Shown piece by piece: positions 18,003-25,725 of a stretch of DNA of 64,000 nucleotides. Source of the DNA: a virus. Location: positions 1-64,000 of the IMG/VR virus record IMGVR_UViG_3300046787_000508; one strand, written 5' to 3'. A program made the position numbers and the translations under genes. The notes under the pieces are model-generated. The model did not search any database. It saw nothing but the letters and a program-made list of their open reading frames with translations, and was not told the origin of the DNA. Each line of letters opens with the position of its first letter. The first letter of the stretch is position 1.

Positions 18003-18019
18003 TTAAATGTATATATTTT
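17988..18019 (+). promoter_or_regulatory. Divergent Bacteroidota-type promoter for the plus-strand island
   Basis: ATTG (17988-17991), 20 bases, then TATATTTT (18012-18019), ending 3 nt before the ATG at 18023. It overlaps the methylase promoter head-on, so only one side can be occupied at a time. The spacing to the ATG is very short, so the true promoter may differ. Confidence 0.35.
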
Positions 18020-18022
18020 ATT

Positions 18023-18172
18023 ATGGCATGTACAAAATGTAAAAAGAAACAACAGGAAGATTACGTTCGTAAAGAATTACAAAAAACCGATAAAACGGTG
18101 GTAATCTTATTAATAGGAGTTGCAATCCTTTCCTTATATGGGATTTATTCTCTGATTAGACAATTCGTATGA
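18023..18172 (+). CDS. Small single-pass membrane protein with CxxC
   Basis: A 49-codon frame (MACTKCKKKQQEDYVRKELQ, then a hydrophobic segment at about 25-46 with VVILLIGVAILSLYGIY). The N terminus has C3-x-x-C6 next to a lysine cluster, so it may bind a metal. The C-terminal half is a clear membrane helix. Its stop overlaps the ATG of the next gene (ATGA at 18169-18172), so it is a real translated unit. With the next gene it forms the only plus-strand transcript in the window. Function unknown; small phage membrane proteins of this kind often act in superinfection exclusion or host take-over. Confidence 0.75.
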   Translation: MACTKCKKKQQEDYVRKELQKTDKTVVILLIGVAILSLYGIYSLIRQFV

Positions 18173-18810
18173 TAAACTACAAATATTTCATCGTATTATT
18201 CTGTAATAAGAAGAGGAAACGTTTGATACATAAATCTGCGAAGAGGTCAACAATACAAGAGGTTTGGTATGAACTTAGGTCCGAGAGAAAACCACGATAT
18301 GTTAAAACTAATTCGGGTAAACAGAGAACACCCCAAAATTACGAATTGGCATTGATTTATCCAAATAATAGATGGGCCGTAAAAACGTACGGTAAAGATG
18401 AATTGGGTAGGAATATCGAACTTAACGTAATCAACGATGGTGAACAGAGAATAAAAGAAATTATTCCGTATTGGGAAGAGGAATTGATATATGACTTTGA
18501 TACCAAATCAAAAATTAGATATCATGAACTATTGGATATTCTATTGTCGGTTGAAGACATTTCACAAATATTCACATTAAATAATAAGATACTTCTTCAG
18601 ATTGAGGATAACTTTAGAATGTTCGGTAATAAGAATATTACGGATGCGTTGAGGTTATTTGACTTGATTAAAGAGGACCTATTAAAAAAGAAAAGAGGTA
18701 ATTTCTTTTTTGTAAAAGACATTACCACTCATCAAAGAAAGTTACTATACAATATGTTAGAAACTAAAGGTTTTAAAAGAACCGAACTGTTTAGACATTA
18801 TTCTTATTAA
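18169..18810 (+). CDS. Hypothetical protein of the plus-strand island
   Basis: 213 residues, basic, starting MINYKYFIVLFCNKKRKRLI. It has SKIRYHELLDILLSVEDISQ in the middle and a C-terminal HQRKLLYNMLETKGFKRTEL motif. No catalytic signature is apparent. It is translationally coupled to the 49-residue membrane protein and ends 20 bases inside the convergent minus-strand gene at 18791-19024, with no terminator between them. Read-through of either transcript would make antisense RNA to the other. I do not recognise the family; host-interaction factors are commonly arranged like this. Confidence 0.8.
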   Translation: MINYKYFIVLFCNKKRKRLIHKSAKRSTIQEVWYELRSERKPRYVKTNSGKQRTPQNYELALIYPNNRWAVKTYGKDELGRNIELNVINDGEQRIKEIIPYWEEELIYDFDTKSKIRYHELLDILLSVEDISQIFTLNNKILLQIEDNFRMFGNKNITDALRLFDLIKEDLLKKKRGNFFFVKDITTHQRKLLYNMLETKGFKRTELFRHYSY

Positions 18811-19024
18811 AAACAAAATCAATTTCTCCAATTCTTAGGGAGAATTTAGAGTTCACGTCTTTACTTGCAATATTCACCTTACTGGTTATCAATTTATAAA
18901 TTTTTTCAAATTCAACTTTGTTTAATTCAATCACCACGGTGCTACCCATCGAGGTTAAATTAATCTTTTCCAATAAATCTGAAATCAAAGCTAATTGATT
19001 TAATATTTCACCTTTTTTTTCCAT
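18791..19024 (-). CDS. Hypothetical protein (77 aa)
   Basis: 77 residues, mixed alpha/beta (LALISDLLEKINL, then TVVIELNKVEFEKIYKLI). It overlaps the 3' end of the plus-strand gene by 20 bases and the upstream minus-strand gene by 25 bases. It has no signal peptide and no recognisable motif. The amphipathic pattern suggests a small cytosolic or virion protein. Kept as real because the frame is intact and follows the dense packing of the operon. Confidence 0.6.
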   Translation of the reverse strand: MEKKGEILNQLALISDLLEKINLTSMGSTVVIELNKVEFEKIYKLITSKVNIASKDVNSKFSLRIGEIDFVFNKNNV

Positions 19025-19212
19025 CCTAATGTAATTAGTATTTTATTTATTGTTGATAGTTTTTCTTTTGGTTTAGACTCGAACATTTTCTCTTTGTCAA
19101 TTGATTTAATTTCCTCAATCAATTTCACTTTGCTCGTCAATATCTCCTTCTTGTCCTTCTCCATCTCCTTCGTCAGCCAATCTAACCCCTGTTGTATCTT
19201 CGAATTGCTCAT
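19000..19212 (-). CDS. Small basic helical protein overlapping its upstream neighbour
   Basis: 70 residues starting MSNSKIQQGLDWLTKEMEKD and ending ILITLGWKKKVKY. It is predicted helical and is rich in lysine and glutamate. Its first 33 codons lie inside the 3' end of the 19115-19570 gene in another frame, a 98-base overlap. The upstream gene in that overlap encodes an acidic tail (ADEGDGEGQEGDIDEQSEID) of low complexity, so the shared stretch is constrained mainly by this frame. I recall similar helix-lysine proteins in other large phages but cannot name a family. Confidence 0.65.
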   Translation of the reverse strand: MSNSKIQQGLDWLTKEMEKDKKEILTSKVKLIEEIKSIDKEKMFESKPKEKLSTINKILITLGWKKKVKY

Positions 19213-19570
19213 CTTGTATAAATGATATGTCTTTTAATTTATCTAAAGATTCTTTTTGGAATAACTGTTGTAATTCCTTTACCTTCTCTTGGAAAAGTTT
19301 CTCTTTATCTTCTTCGTCTTTGTTGATTTTTATAATTTCCACAGCACATGCGGTAACCACTTTATAACCTTCCTCAGTTGCGTTCGATATGATTGATAAT
19401 AAACTAAATTTCTCGTTCTTATCTTGTACTTTAGTTTTAATTGAACGGTAAGGTTTAACAATATTTTCGTATTTCCAATTCAATGGTAACTTAATATCTA
19501 AACTGACGTTACCTTCAATTTCTCTTAATGAAAAGAAATAAGGTCTTAATGATTTTATAATTTCGTACAC
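19115..19570 (-). CDS. Conserved hypothetical phage protein with acidic tail
   Basis: 151 residues. The N-terminal part (MYEIIKSLRPYFFSLREIEG, then VSLDIKLPLNWKYENIV) is beta-rich. Residues 40-75 contain SIISNATEEGYKVVTACAVE and about 80-115 form a charged helix. The last 30 residues are almost all acidic or small and are encoded by the stretch that overlaps the next gene. No enzymatic motif. It sits with other small conserved genes between the virion and methylase blocks. The overlap makes this pair a useful test of dual coding. Confidence 0.7.
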   Translation of the reverse strand: MYEIIKSLRPYFFSLREIEGNVSLDIKLPLNWKYENIVKPYRSIKTKVQDKNEKFSLLSIISNATEEGYKVVTACAVEIIKINKDEEDKEKLFQEKVKELQQLFQKESLDKLKDISFIQDEQFEDTTGVRLADEGDGEGQEGDIDEQSEID

Positions 19571-19582
19571 GTTGTGTTTTTA

Positions 19583-19771
19583 TTAAAATATGTTTATAAT
19601 CAAATAGGTTATTATATAGGACGTTGCCAAATATAAGAATGTTTGATTTTGTTTATCCACCTGCATAGGTGTCGGATTGTCTTCTCTAAGTTTTGATATG
19701 AATTCCACAACGAAACGTATGGAGAAGATTACACTTAGAATGAAAATGTATAACTCAATTTTTTGTATCAT
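19583..19771 (-). CDS. Small two-pass membrane protein
   Basis: 62 residues with two hydrophobic helices: about 4-24 (KIELYIFILSVIFSIRFVV) and about 45-61 (LYLATSYIITYLIINIF). The polar loop between them is conserved-looking (KLREDNPTPMQVDKQNQ). The start overlaps the histone-like gene by 17 bases. The size and topology would fit a holin or antiholin, but also many other phage membrane proteins, and there is no lysin next to it. Function unassigned. Confidence 0.7.
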   Translation of the reverse strand: MIQKIELYIFILSVIFSIRFVVEFISKLREDNPTPMQVDKQNQTFLYLATSYIITYLIINIF

Positions 19772-19943
19772 GTTTTTTAATTTCTTCTAAAATATCCCTT
19801 CTATACGTACCAATCAATTGTTTGATTTCTTGTGCGTATTTTCTGGCTCTTATTGATGCACTTCGATTACCTTTTTCATAAACTTTATGGGTATCTACTG
19901 ACATTTTTTCAACCAGGTCTTTAATTTTTTTTAATGTTTCCAT
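19755..19943 (-). CDS. Histone H1-like DNA-binding protein (Hc1 family)
   Basis: 62 residues. The arrangement METLKKIKDLVEKMSVD, then VYEKGNRSASIRARKYAQEI and YRRDILEEIKK matches the small Hc1-type histone H1-like proteins of Bacteroidota and Chlamydiota, in which a K-G-N-x-x-A-x-x-R-x-R-K segment joins two helices. Such proteins bind DNA without strong sequence preference and compact the nucleoid. In a phage it could package its own genome, silence host DNA or coat replicating DNA. The lysine-rich C-terminal tail of chlamydial Hc1 is missing, as in most Bacteroidota members. Probably acquired from a host. Confidence 0.8.
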   Translation of the reverse strand: METLKKIKDLVEKMSVDTHKVYEKGNRSASIRARKYAQEIKQLIGTYRRDILEEIKKHDTKN

Positions 19944-19984
19944 AATTTTATTCCTGTTTTTAATACCAATATACGAGATTTTTT

Positions 19985-20440
19985 TTACTTTTTCAAGTTT
20001 TGTTCGAATAATTTATAAAGGTCAGTCAACATATCTAACTCAGCACGGGACTTTGTGTAGTTATAATCGAACAATTTATAAAAGTATTCACGTATTAGGT
20101 TCATATTATCTTCTGTTTCAGATAGATAAAACGCCTCATGGAAAAACAACCATAAGTACTCATAGTGATTTCCTTGATTTTTAATGTGGATTTTTTCTTT
20201 TTTGAAGTTTGATGTTACCTTTTCGAAACACCATGTGAAGTGATTTTGGATGTCCTCAGTATCTTTAAGTACGTCAGGACCTAAATAAGTTTCCTCTATT
20301 ATGTTTAGTAGTGAAACCAAAAAGTCATAATATAACTCGGTTTTTTCCCGAGTTATATTATAAGCTTTGTACCATATTTCTGCTTGATTTTTGTAACTTT
20401 CTGAAGTTAAAAATTCAATATATCCCTTTCTGTTTTCCAT
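19985..20440 (-). CDS. Hypothetical all-helical protein (151 aa)
   Basis: 151 residues, helical and rich in aromatic residues (SYKNQAEIWYKAYNITREKT, EYLWLFFHEAFYLSETEDN). No signal peptide, cysteine pair or catalytic motif. It ends in a lysine tail (FEQNLKK). It stands alone between two short A-rich gaps, the upstream one containing only A/T runs. I recognise it only as a type of protein that recurs in large Bacteroidota phages; function unknown. Confidence 0.65.
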   Translation of the reverse strand: MENRKGYIEFLTSESYKNQAEIWYKAYNITREKTELYYDFLVSLLNIIEETYLGPDVLKDTEDIQNHFTWCFEKVTSNFKKEKIHIKNQGNHYEYLWLFFHEAFYLSETEDNMNLIREYFYKLFDYNYTKSRAELDMLTDLYKLFEQNLKK

Positions 20441-20490
20441 ATCTCTAATATTTTAGTAATATACAGATAAAAAGAAATAAAAAAAAGGTT

Positions 20491-21954
20491 TTATTGAGTT
20501 TTCTCGTTGTATGATAACATATCTTTCATTCTTTTCATTTCAGCAAGAATTTCAGATTTTGTTTTTTCTTCACCTTCACTGATAGTTTTAGCTTCAGTTG
20601 ATTTTACATTTTGTACAGGTGCCGGGTCCTTTACATACATTGGAGCCTTTTCATCTTTCTTATGTTTTCTTTCTATTTGTTTAACCATTTCTTTACCTAA
20701 ATCACTTGGGGTAACATTGGCAACATCGTCACCGTCTTGTTTGTTACCTGTAGTTGAATCTCCTGATAAAGATTTCTTTAATCTTTCAACAAATTCTGTA
20801 GATGGTTTTTCATCATATTCTAAATGTTGCATTCCACCACCTCTATTATCTTCAACAAATTCGTTTTCTTCTTCAGTGTTTTTTGATGCCACTTTTTCAC
20901 CTTTTCCGATTTGTTTTGGAAATTCGGGATTATCGTTACCATCAAAAGATAAATAATCTTTTAATTTCTTATCAACTGAACTTAAATATTCTTTTGTTCC
21001 TTTATCTTGACTGTGTGCCGTCTTAACCGCATCTAAACCTGGAATACTTTCCATTACAATTTTAGAAATCATATCAACAAGTTTACTTTCAGTTAATTTA
21101 AATGACTTAGGTTGTTTTGATTCGTTCATACCATTGTAACCACATTCCATACATTCACCTTCACTCATTAAACCTGAACCACATTCTTCACAAACTTCAT
21201 CGTGACCACCTTCATGATTACCTTCAGCCATATCGGTTTCTTCGGTCCCTTGTCCAACTAATGATTGGAAGTGAGATTCTGCGTCTGCAATTGCTGACAT
21301 ATCGAAATCTTCATTAACGGGTCCTTGACACTCGTTACATTCTTCCTTTTCTTCAATGGATTCTTCGTCACCCATCATTTCTTCCTCTTCTAATTGTTTC
21401 CAACACTCTTCAACGTTATGAGTTTCCCCATCAACTGTGAATGTATCTTCACCAGCTTCTCTTGCTTTACTTAATGCGGCAACGAATGCGTTACCTTCCA
21501 TTGGTTCGTTTGTATTTTCTGACATTTCTGTTCCTAATTTTTCTGTATCTTCAGATACTATGTTTATTTTTAAATCCATTACTCCTTCGTTACCAGATAT
21601 GTCAACATCAATGTCGAAATTCTGACCAAGACCCTTTTCCTCTAAATCCAAGTGTAAACCTTGCATTAATTTTTTCTGTGACTCTTCTAAGTTAGACCCA
21701 CCACAAGCACTTAACAATTCTTCTTCTGAAATGTCGTTTATTTCAATTGAAACACCGAATTCGTGTGTCTCATCGCTGATGTCTTGGATATTTGATATTT
21801 TATCAACTAAGTTGGAAAGTGTTTGAAACCCTTTAACGGTATCAAGTATAAGTTTTTTACCTTCATCTTCCATTCCTTGGTCCTCACTTATCAACATTTT
21901 GGTTTGTTCCTCCAAAATTTGATTTATCATATTACCTAATTCTTTTATTTTCAT
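20491..21954 (-). CDS. Large acidic protein with zinc-ribbon-like cysteine pairs
   Basis: 487 residues from the preferred ATG at 21954 (MKIKELGNMINQILEEQTKM). That start lies just past the upstream stop; a start nine codons earlier would overlap it by 26 bases. The protein is strongly acidic. A module with NAFVAALSKAREAGEDTFTV and DGETHNVEECW lies near 153-185. Three CxxC pairs (ECNECQ, CEECGSG, ECMECGY) at about 205-275 look like a zinc ribbon. A later segment, KLTESKLVDMISKIVMES, resembles a motif seen in structural or scaffold genes of marine T4-like phages. The C-terminal third is low-complexity and charged. An internal capsid or scaffold role is a guess. Confidence 0.7.
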   Translation of the reverse strand: MKIKELGNMINQILEEQTKMLISEDQGMEDEGKKLILDTVKGFQTLSNLVDKISNIQDISDETHEFGVSIEINDISEEELLSACGGSNLEESQKKLMQGLHLDLEEKGLGQNFDIDVDISGNEGVMDLKINIVSEDTEKLGTEMSENTNEPMEGNAFVAALSKAREAGEDTFTVDGETHNVEECWKQLEEEEMMGDEESIEEKEECNECQGPVNEDFDMSAIADAESHFQSLVGQGTEETDMAEGNHEGGHDEVCEECGSGLMSEGECMECGYNGMNESKQPKSFKLTESKLVDMISKIVMESIPGLDAVKTAHSQDKGTKEYLSSVDKKLKDYLSFDGNDNPEFPKQIGKGEKVASKNTEEENEFVEDNRGGGMQHLEYDEKPSTEFVERLKKSLSGDSTTGNKQDGDDVANVTPSDLGKEMVKQIERKHKKDEKAPMYVKDPAPVQNVKSTEAKTISEGEEKTKSEILAEMKRMKDMLSYNEKTQ

Positions 21955-21955
21955 A

Positions 21956-22789
21956 TCAAATAAATATCTTCTTAATTTCATTTAATACAATATTTTCCAC
22001 TTCTTTGTATGGTAATCCCATTTCTTTTGAAGTTTCAAGTATTGAATCCTTAATATCAACCATCTCCAATAACTCAATGGCGTTGATGTCACCTTGATTA
22101 CAGTATGGAAATTTTTTACATTTTTCCTTAATCTTAACAAATACTGAATTCGGTCCTCCCCATTTTGGGAATTTCTTATCTTTCACTGCTCTACTGTTAC
22201 CGATACTCTTTGGACCATCGATTTTCAAAGGGTCTTTACGTCCTTTAGGTGACGTACCAAATAAAGGAACATCGTATGCCCCTGATGATGATGAGTCAGT
22301 TGCTTCTGTAAACTCTTCCTCCTCATTTAAATCCATATTCGGTATGTTAGTGATATCTTTTTTAACCATATCCATCGCCGGTGCAAATGAACCTGACGCA
22401 TCTGAAGTAGTTTGTTCGTTTGTCTCCTCTTCACTTTCATTTGAAAGGTCCACAACGTATAATTTTGGATTGATTCCTTTACCGATTAAACCTGATAATC
22501 TTGTGTTACCACCTAAAAGGTCGTAATCGTTGTCACTAAATTTAACAACTATCGGCATTTCAATAGAACCTTCCTCAAAATGTTTTTCGAATCTCTTCTT
22601 TTTGTCGAAATCCAACGTATCGTAGTCTAAATCTACGTTACCTAAAACATTTTTTATTTTTTCGTAATTTGTAATGGTATAGTTCTCCGACGCAAGTTTC
22701 ATCCAACCTTCTTTACCCATTTTTTCAAATTCACGGTAACGTAAGGCTTCCATCCATTCTTTATCTAAATCTGGTTTTGTATACTTCAT
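21956..22789 (-). CDS. ParB-like fold phage protein
   Basis: 277 residues from ATG 22789, whose codon overlaps the upstream stop (TAATG at 22787-22791); an ATG 16 codons earlier is possible but would overlap the upstream gene by 49 bases. It starts MKYTKPDLDKEWMEALRYRE. At about 90-120, MPIVVKFSDNDYDLLGGNTR followed by LSGLIGKGINPKLYVVDL has the look of a ParB / sulfiredoxin-like domain, with GGNTR at the place of the GxHR-type phosphate-binding loop. The middle is acidic linker. The C-terminal KIKEKCKKFPYCNQGDINAI and helical tail are typical of a conserved environmental phage family. Nuclease or CTPase activity is not established. Confidence 0.6.
   Translation of the reverse strand: MKYTKPDLDKEWMEALRYREFEKMGKEGWMKLASENYTITNYEKIKNVLGNVDLDYDTLDFDKKKRFEKHFEEGSIEMPIVVKFSDNDYDLLGGNTRLSGLIGKGINPKLYVVDLSNESEEETNEQTTSDASGSFAPAMDMVKKDITNIPNMDLNEEEEFTEATDSSSSGAYDVPLFGTSPKGRKDPLKIDGPKSIGNSRAVKDKKFPKWGGPNSVFVKIKEKCKKFPYCNQGDINAIELLEMVDIKDSILETSKEMGLPYKEVENIVLNEIKKIFI
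21959..21966 (-). promoter_or_regulatory. TATTTATA-type box (TATTTATT variant)
   Basis: Coding-strand TATTTATT ends 4 nt before the preferred start at 21954 and overlaps the last codons of the ParB-like gene. It is weaker evidence than the intergenic copies because the bases are also coding. Confidence 0.3.
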
Positions 22790-23028
22790 TATCTTACTGA
22801 TTTTAAAGATGTTTCCCAAAATGATTTCCTCTGCCATAAAGTCTTGAACAACTCAACAACAACTTTGGTTGAGAGGTCAACGATTTTATCGTCAATCTTT
22901 TTTGTTCCCAATTCCTTTTGAATAACCTTAATAACAACATTGTGTGCATTGGTTGAATCCAAAAAGTCTTTCATCTCTTTTCTGACGATTTTTTCTATCT
23001 CTTGTTTATCTGAGTTTGAAATTGCCAT
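22789..23028 (-). CDS. Small conserved phage protein (79 aa)
   Basis: 79 residues, helical: MAISNSDKQEIEKIVRKEMK, then KVIQKELGTKKIDDKIVDLS and LFKTLWQRKSFW near the end. I recognise this pattern (DKxEIExIVRKEMKDFL ... LFKxLWxRxxFW) as a small conserved protein of T4-like environmental phages, with no known function. It is coupled to the ParB-like gene through TAATG. Confidence 0.75.
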   Translation of the reverse strand: MAISNSDKQEIEKIVRKEMKDFLDSTNAHNVVIKVIQKELGTKKIDDKIVDLSTKVVVELFKTLWQRKSFWETSLKSVR

Positions 23029-23030
23029 GA

Positions 23031-23567
23031 TTAGTTATCTTTTCTGTTTACAATTAAGTCATTTATTGAACCTGAGAATTTTACCTCAAAGTTTTTCAAT
23101 TTCCCAAGTGTTTCCATCGTTTCATCGTCAATCTTTAACATAGACGCATTTGATAGATAAACTCCATTGTCATCACCGGTTGAAAGGGTGAATTCAATGT
23201 TGTTTTGTGTTATCTTACCGTCTAACTTAACACTATTTGGGTATATTTGTAATTTACCAAAATCTACTAACTCAGATACTTCGTTCTTGAAATCATCGAT
23301 TAATTTAGAGATTAACGCCTTTTCATTGTCATTAACTTTTAAATCGACACTATCCTCAGAATGGATTTCAACGTCAACGTTGTTTATTACTGTCATATCT
23401 TCTCTCTCAGACCCGTTTGTTGGTTCTGTGGGTGGTTGACTCATTTCTTGACCAGGTACCTCAGATTGTTCTCTAAGGTTACTCTTCGATGATGCATTAA
23501 AGTTTCTGATGGTATTCAACATACCTCTAATGTCGTCGGCTGCGTTTTTGTTATTTTCTATCTTCAT
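23031..23567 (-). CDS. Hypothetical protein (178 aa)
   Basis: 178 residues. A helical N terminus (ADDIRGMLNTIRNFNA) and a Pro/Glu-rich linker (EVPGQEMSQPPTEPTNG) lead to a beta-rich domain of about 100 residues (VDVEIHSEDSVDLKVND, KLDGKITQNNIEFTLSTGDD). The N-terminal helix resembles those of small phage proteins that attach to larger assemblies. The gene overlaps the amidase-like gene by 17 bases. No family recognised; a virion accessory role fits the neighbourhood. Confidence 0.65.
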   Translation of the reverse strand: MKIENNKNAADDIRGMLNTIRNFNASSKSNLREQSEVPGQEMSQPPTEPTNGSEREDMTVINNVDVEIHSEDSVDLKVNDNEKALISKLIDDFKNEVSELVDFGKLQIYPNSVKLDGKITQNNIEFTLSTGDDNGVYLSNASMLKIDDETMETLGKLKNFEVKFSGSINDLIVNRKDN

Positions 23568-24183
23568 AAAATGTTGTAAAATCGAATGATGGGTTTATAT
23601 CTGTATAAATATTTAGAAAGTTCGATTTACATACAATTCCGTTGAATTTATCTACATTTTCGAGATATCCTTGTGAGGGTACGGTCTGATATGGGATATT
23701 ATGTTCCTCAGTAAGTGATTTACAGAGGGTTACGAGGGATTTTGTCTGTTCCTCAGTATATTGGTCCCAATAGAAATAACCCCTCCAATTTTTAATATAC
23801 GGTTGGGTTCTATAAACATCACCTATCCAATTGTTATAAATCCCTGTAATGGTATTTTTATTTAACCATCCAAGATTCTCAATTGCAATTTTGATTTGTT
23901 TTCTGTCGATTTCGGGATTACCGAACGTTTTGGAACTGTAGTTGGTATTAAAGACTTTATATACCTTACCTAACTTAGAAACCACATAATGTGGTAATTC
24001 TTCATACTTCCCGTCTAATCTGTACTTTAACTTCATCATGAAGTCATCACATCTTCTTCCGGTATCGTATAGTAATATTTGAGTTTTCTTACTTTTTTTC
24101 TTAGTTACGTTTAATTCTTTCTGATTAAGAATTTCTACGTCGTGAATTTCTAACATTACGTGAGAATGTTTTTTTACTGACAA
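23551..24183 (-). CDS. Amidase_2/PGRP-like protein with degenerate zinc site
   Basis: 210 residues. The fold signature of N-acetylmuramoyl-L-alanine amidases is visible: a strand ending in ILLYDTGRR (36-44), PHYVVSKLGKVYKVFN (64-79), IKIAIENLGWL (97-107) and GIVCKSNFLNIYTDINPSF (182-200). In active members the first of these is an HHT/HCT-type motif and the last reads about vcHSxY...TDxNPaF. Here the first zinc histidine is replaced (Y39-D40) and the last is a lysine (K186). Metal binding and hydrolysis are therefore unlikely unless the site is rearranged. It could bind peptidoglycan or act as a tail component. It overlaps both neighbours. Confidence 0.65.
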   Translation of the reverse strand: MSVKKHSHVMLEIHDVEILNQKELNVTKKKSKKTQILLYDTGRRCDDFMMKLKYRLDGKYEELPHYVVSKLGKVYKVFNTNYSSKTFGNPEIDRKQIKIAIENLGWLNKNTITGIYNNWIGDVYRTQPYIKNWRGYFYWDQYTEEQTKSLVTLCKSLTEEHNIPYQTVPSQGYLENVDKFNGIVCKSNFLNIYTDINPSFDFTTFYEDRK

Positions 24184-24358
24184 AGTTTAAACTTTGCTCC
24201 TCGATGATGTCATCCTCTTCATTTTCGGGAATTATCACTCGATTATTATCCAAATCGTAAAACACTTGGTTCGGATTTACATCATCAGATTCTAAATATA
24301 AATCATCCTCATCGGGTGAAATTATCGGGGTAAACGTCGAAGAAGAAGTGATTTCCAA
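24125..24358 (-). CDS. Small acidic hypothetical protein (77 aa)
   Basis: 77 residues: a very acidic middle (ISPDEDDLYLESDDVNPNQ, IPENEEDDIIEEQSLN) and a basic end (RNVRNSRRRNS). It overlaps the amidase-like gene by 59 bases. No membrane segment. The charge split is typical of nucleic-acid mimics or scaffolding pieces, but no family is recognised. Confidence 0.55.
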   Translation of the reverse strand: MEITSSSTFTPIISPDEDDLYLESDDVNPNQVFYDLDNNRVIIPENEEDDIIEEQSLNFVSKKTFSRNVRNSRRRNS

Positions 24359-24375
24359 TTCTTCTTCTGTGTTTT

Positions 24376-25722
24376 CTAAGAGTTTTTTTTTATGCTCTCA
24401 TCTTCAGACGGAGCCTCTTCTATTTTTGTTTCAACCACTTCCGGTTGTACGGGTTCTTGTATAACCATCTCAGATAAAGGTTCTTCGATATTATCTAAAA
24501 TGTCGTTAGCCTCATCCAATTCTTTTTGTTCAGATTGATAAACAGGTTCATCGTTAACCATTTCCAAGTCGTATTGTGGTACCTCAGTTTGTTCAGCATC
24601 AATTTCGTTGTTTACCTCATCTAACACCTCATTTATAATTTTAACGTCAATACCAAATTCCTCCACTTCTTCAGGTGTTGCAAATGGTTCAGGAACAAAC
24701 CCGTCAAAATCATCATTTTCCAATTTTCTCTCGTACTCATCTTGATTCATTTCCATAATCTCCTCATCAGATAATGATGGTGTTGGTTCTTGTTGGAAAA
24801 TATTTGTCACATTTGGGTCTATAATGGAAAAATTTTGTCTTTCTTCTTCGATTGTTGGTTCTTCTTGGAAAATTTCCTCCTCTTCAACGATTTGATTGTT
24901 TTCTATGATTTCTTCGTTAGGGATTTCAACCACTTCATTAACCGTCTCAATCACTTCAGGTTCGGTTTGTGGTTCAATAACATCTTCCTTAATTAATGGG
25001 TTATCAAACGGTTCGTCATATAGTCCAAGTTCTTCGTCATTTTTCATCATTTCTGATAATAACTCATTTCTTTTTTTATACTCATTTGCTGCTTTAATAA
25101 GTGCTTCGTTTGGTTTAGATGGATTCTCTAAGTGTTTGGTTAATATTTCTAAGTCTTCGTCAGATAAACGTAATCTTGAAACTTCTCCGATTATTTCTTT
25201 TGCGTCAACCTCATTGATTAATTTTTCATCAATGGTAGATTCAACACCTTTCATTCTATCTTCTTCGGTGAACTTAACTAACATGTGTAGGAAAGACAAA
25301 GAAATGATTGGTAACATTCCACCCGCAAATAATGCTAAGAATCTTTTGTGTCCAACAAAATCATTATTATCAACCCCAATAAATTCAACTAACGGTGAAA
25401 CTAAATCAACCCAATCTTTAAATTGTTTTGAATTAATATCAATAAATGAGTAGGCAAAGAAAATGTTACCGATGAATTGAATCAGGGTAACGATTGCAAA
25501 TGGGAAATAAACTTTACTACCCATGTTTGCCGATATCGCAGCCAACGCAGATAACGCAGCAATTTCAATACCAATAGAAAGATAAACGGACCAACTAACG
25601 GGATTAGAAATACCGTACCATTGGGTTACGTGTGAAATTGACACCACCGCCACAGTCAAGATTGGAATCAAGAACGCGGCGATGATTAATGTTTTATAAT
25701 TCTTATTGAACCAATTTTTCAT
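24376..25722 (-). CDS. Four-pass membrane protein with long acidic tail
   Basis: 448 residues. Four hydrophobic segments at about 10-30 (TLIIAAFLIPILTVAVVSI), 44-65, 72-95 (FPFAIVTLIQFIGNIFFAYS) and 129-152 (LALFAGGMLPIISLSFLHML). Residues 160-448 are cytosolic-looking, acidic and of low complexity, with repeated Glu-rich stretches (EEEIFQEEPTIEEE). It follows the 89-residue membrane protein by 3 bases. The membrane part could reorganise the host envelope and the tail could recruit proteins. No transporter or protease motif is seen. Confidence 0.7.
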   Translation of the reverse strand: MKNWFNKNYKTLIIAAFLIPILTVAVVSISHVTQWYGISNPVSWSVYLSIGIEIAALSALAAISANMGSKVYFPFAIVTLIQFIGNIFFAYSFIDINSKQFKDWVDLVSPLVEFIGVDNNDFVGHKRFLALFAGGMLPIISLSFLHMLVKFTEEDRMKGVESTIDEKLINEVDAKEIIGEVSRLRLSDEDLEILTKHLENPSKPNEALIKAANEYKKRNELLSEMMKNDEELGLYDEPFDNPLIKEDVIEPQTEPEVIETVNEVVEIPNEEIIENNQIVEEEEIFQEEPTIEEERQNFSIIDPNVTNIFQQEPTPSLSDEEIMEMNQDEYERKLENDDFDGFVPEPFATPEEVEEFGIDVKIINEVLDEVNNEIDAEQTEVPQYDLEMVNDEPVYQSEQKELDEANDILDNIEEPLSEMVIQEPVQPEVVETKIEEAPSEDESIKKNS

Positions 25723-25725
25723 ATG

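Noticed and set aside
22790-22837. Upstream start for the ParB-like gene
   Set aside because: Would overlap the upstream gene by 49 bases; the ATG at 22789 overlaps the upstream stop exactly as TAATG.
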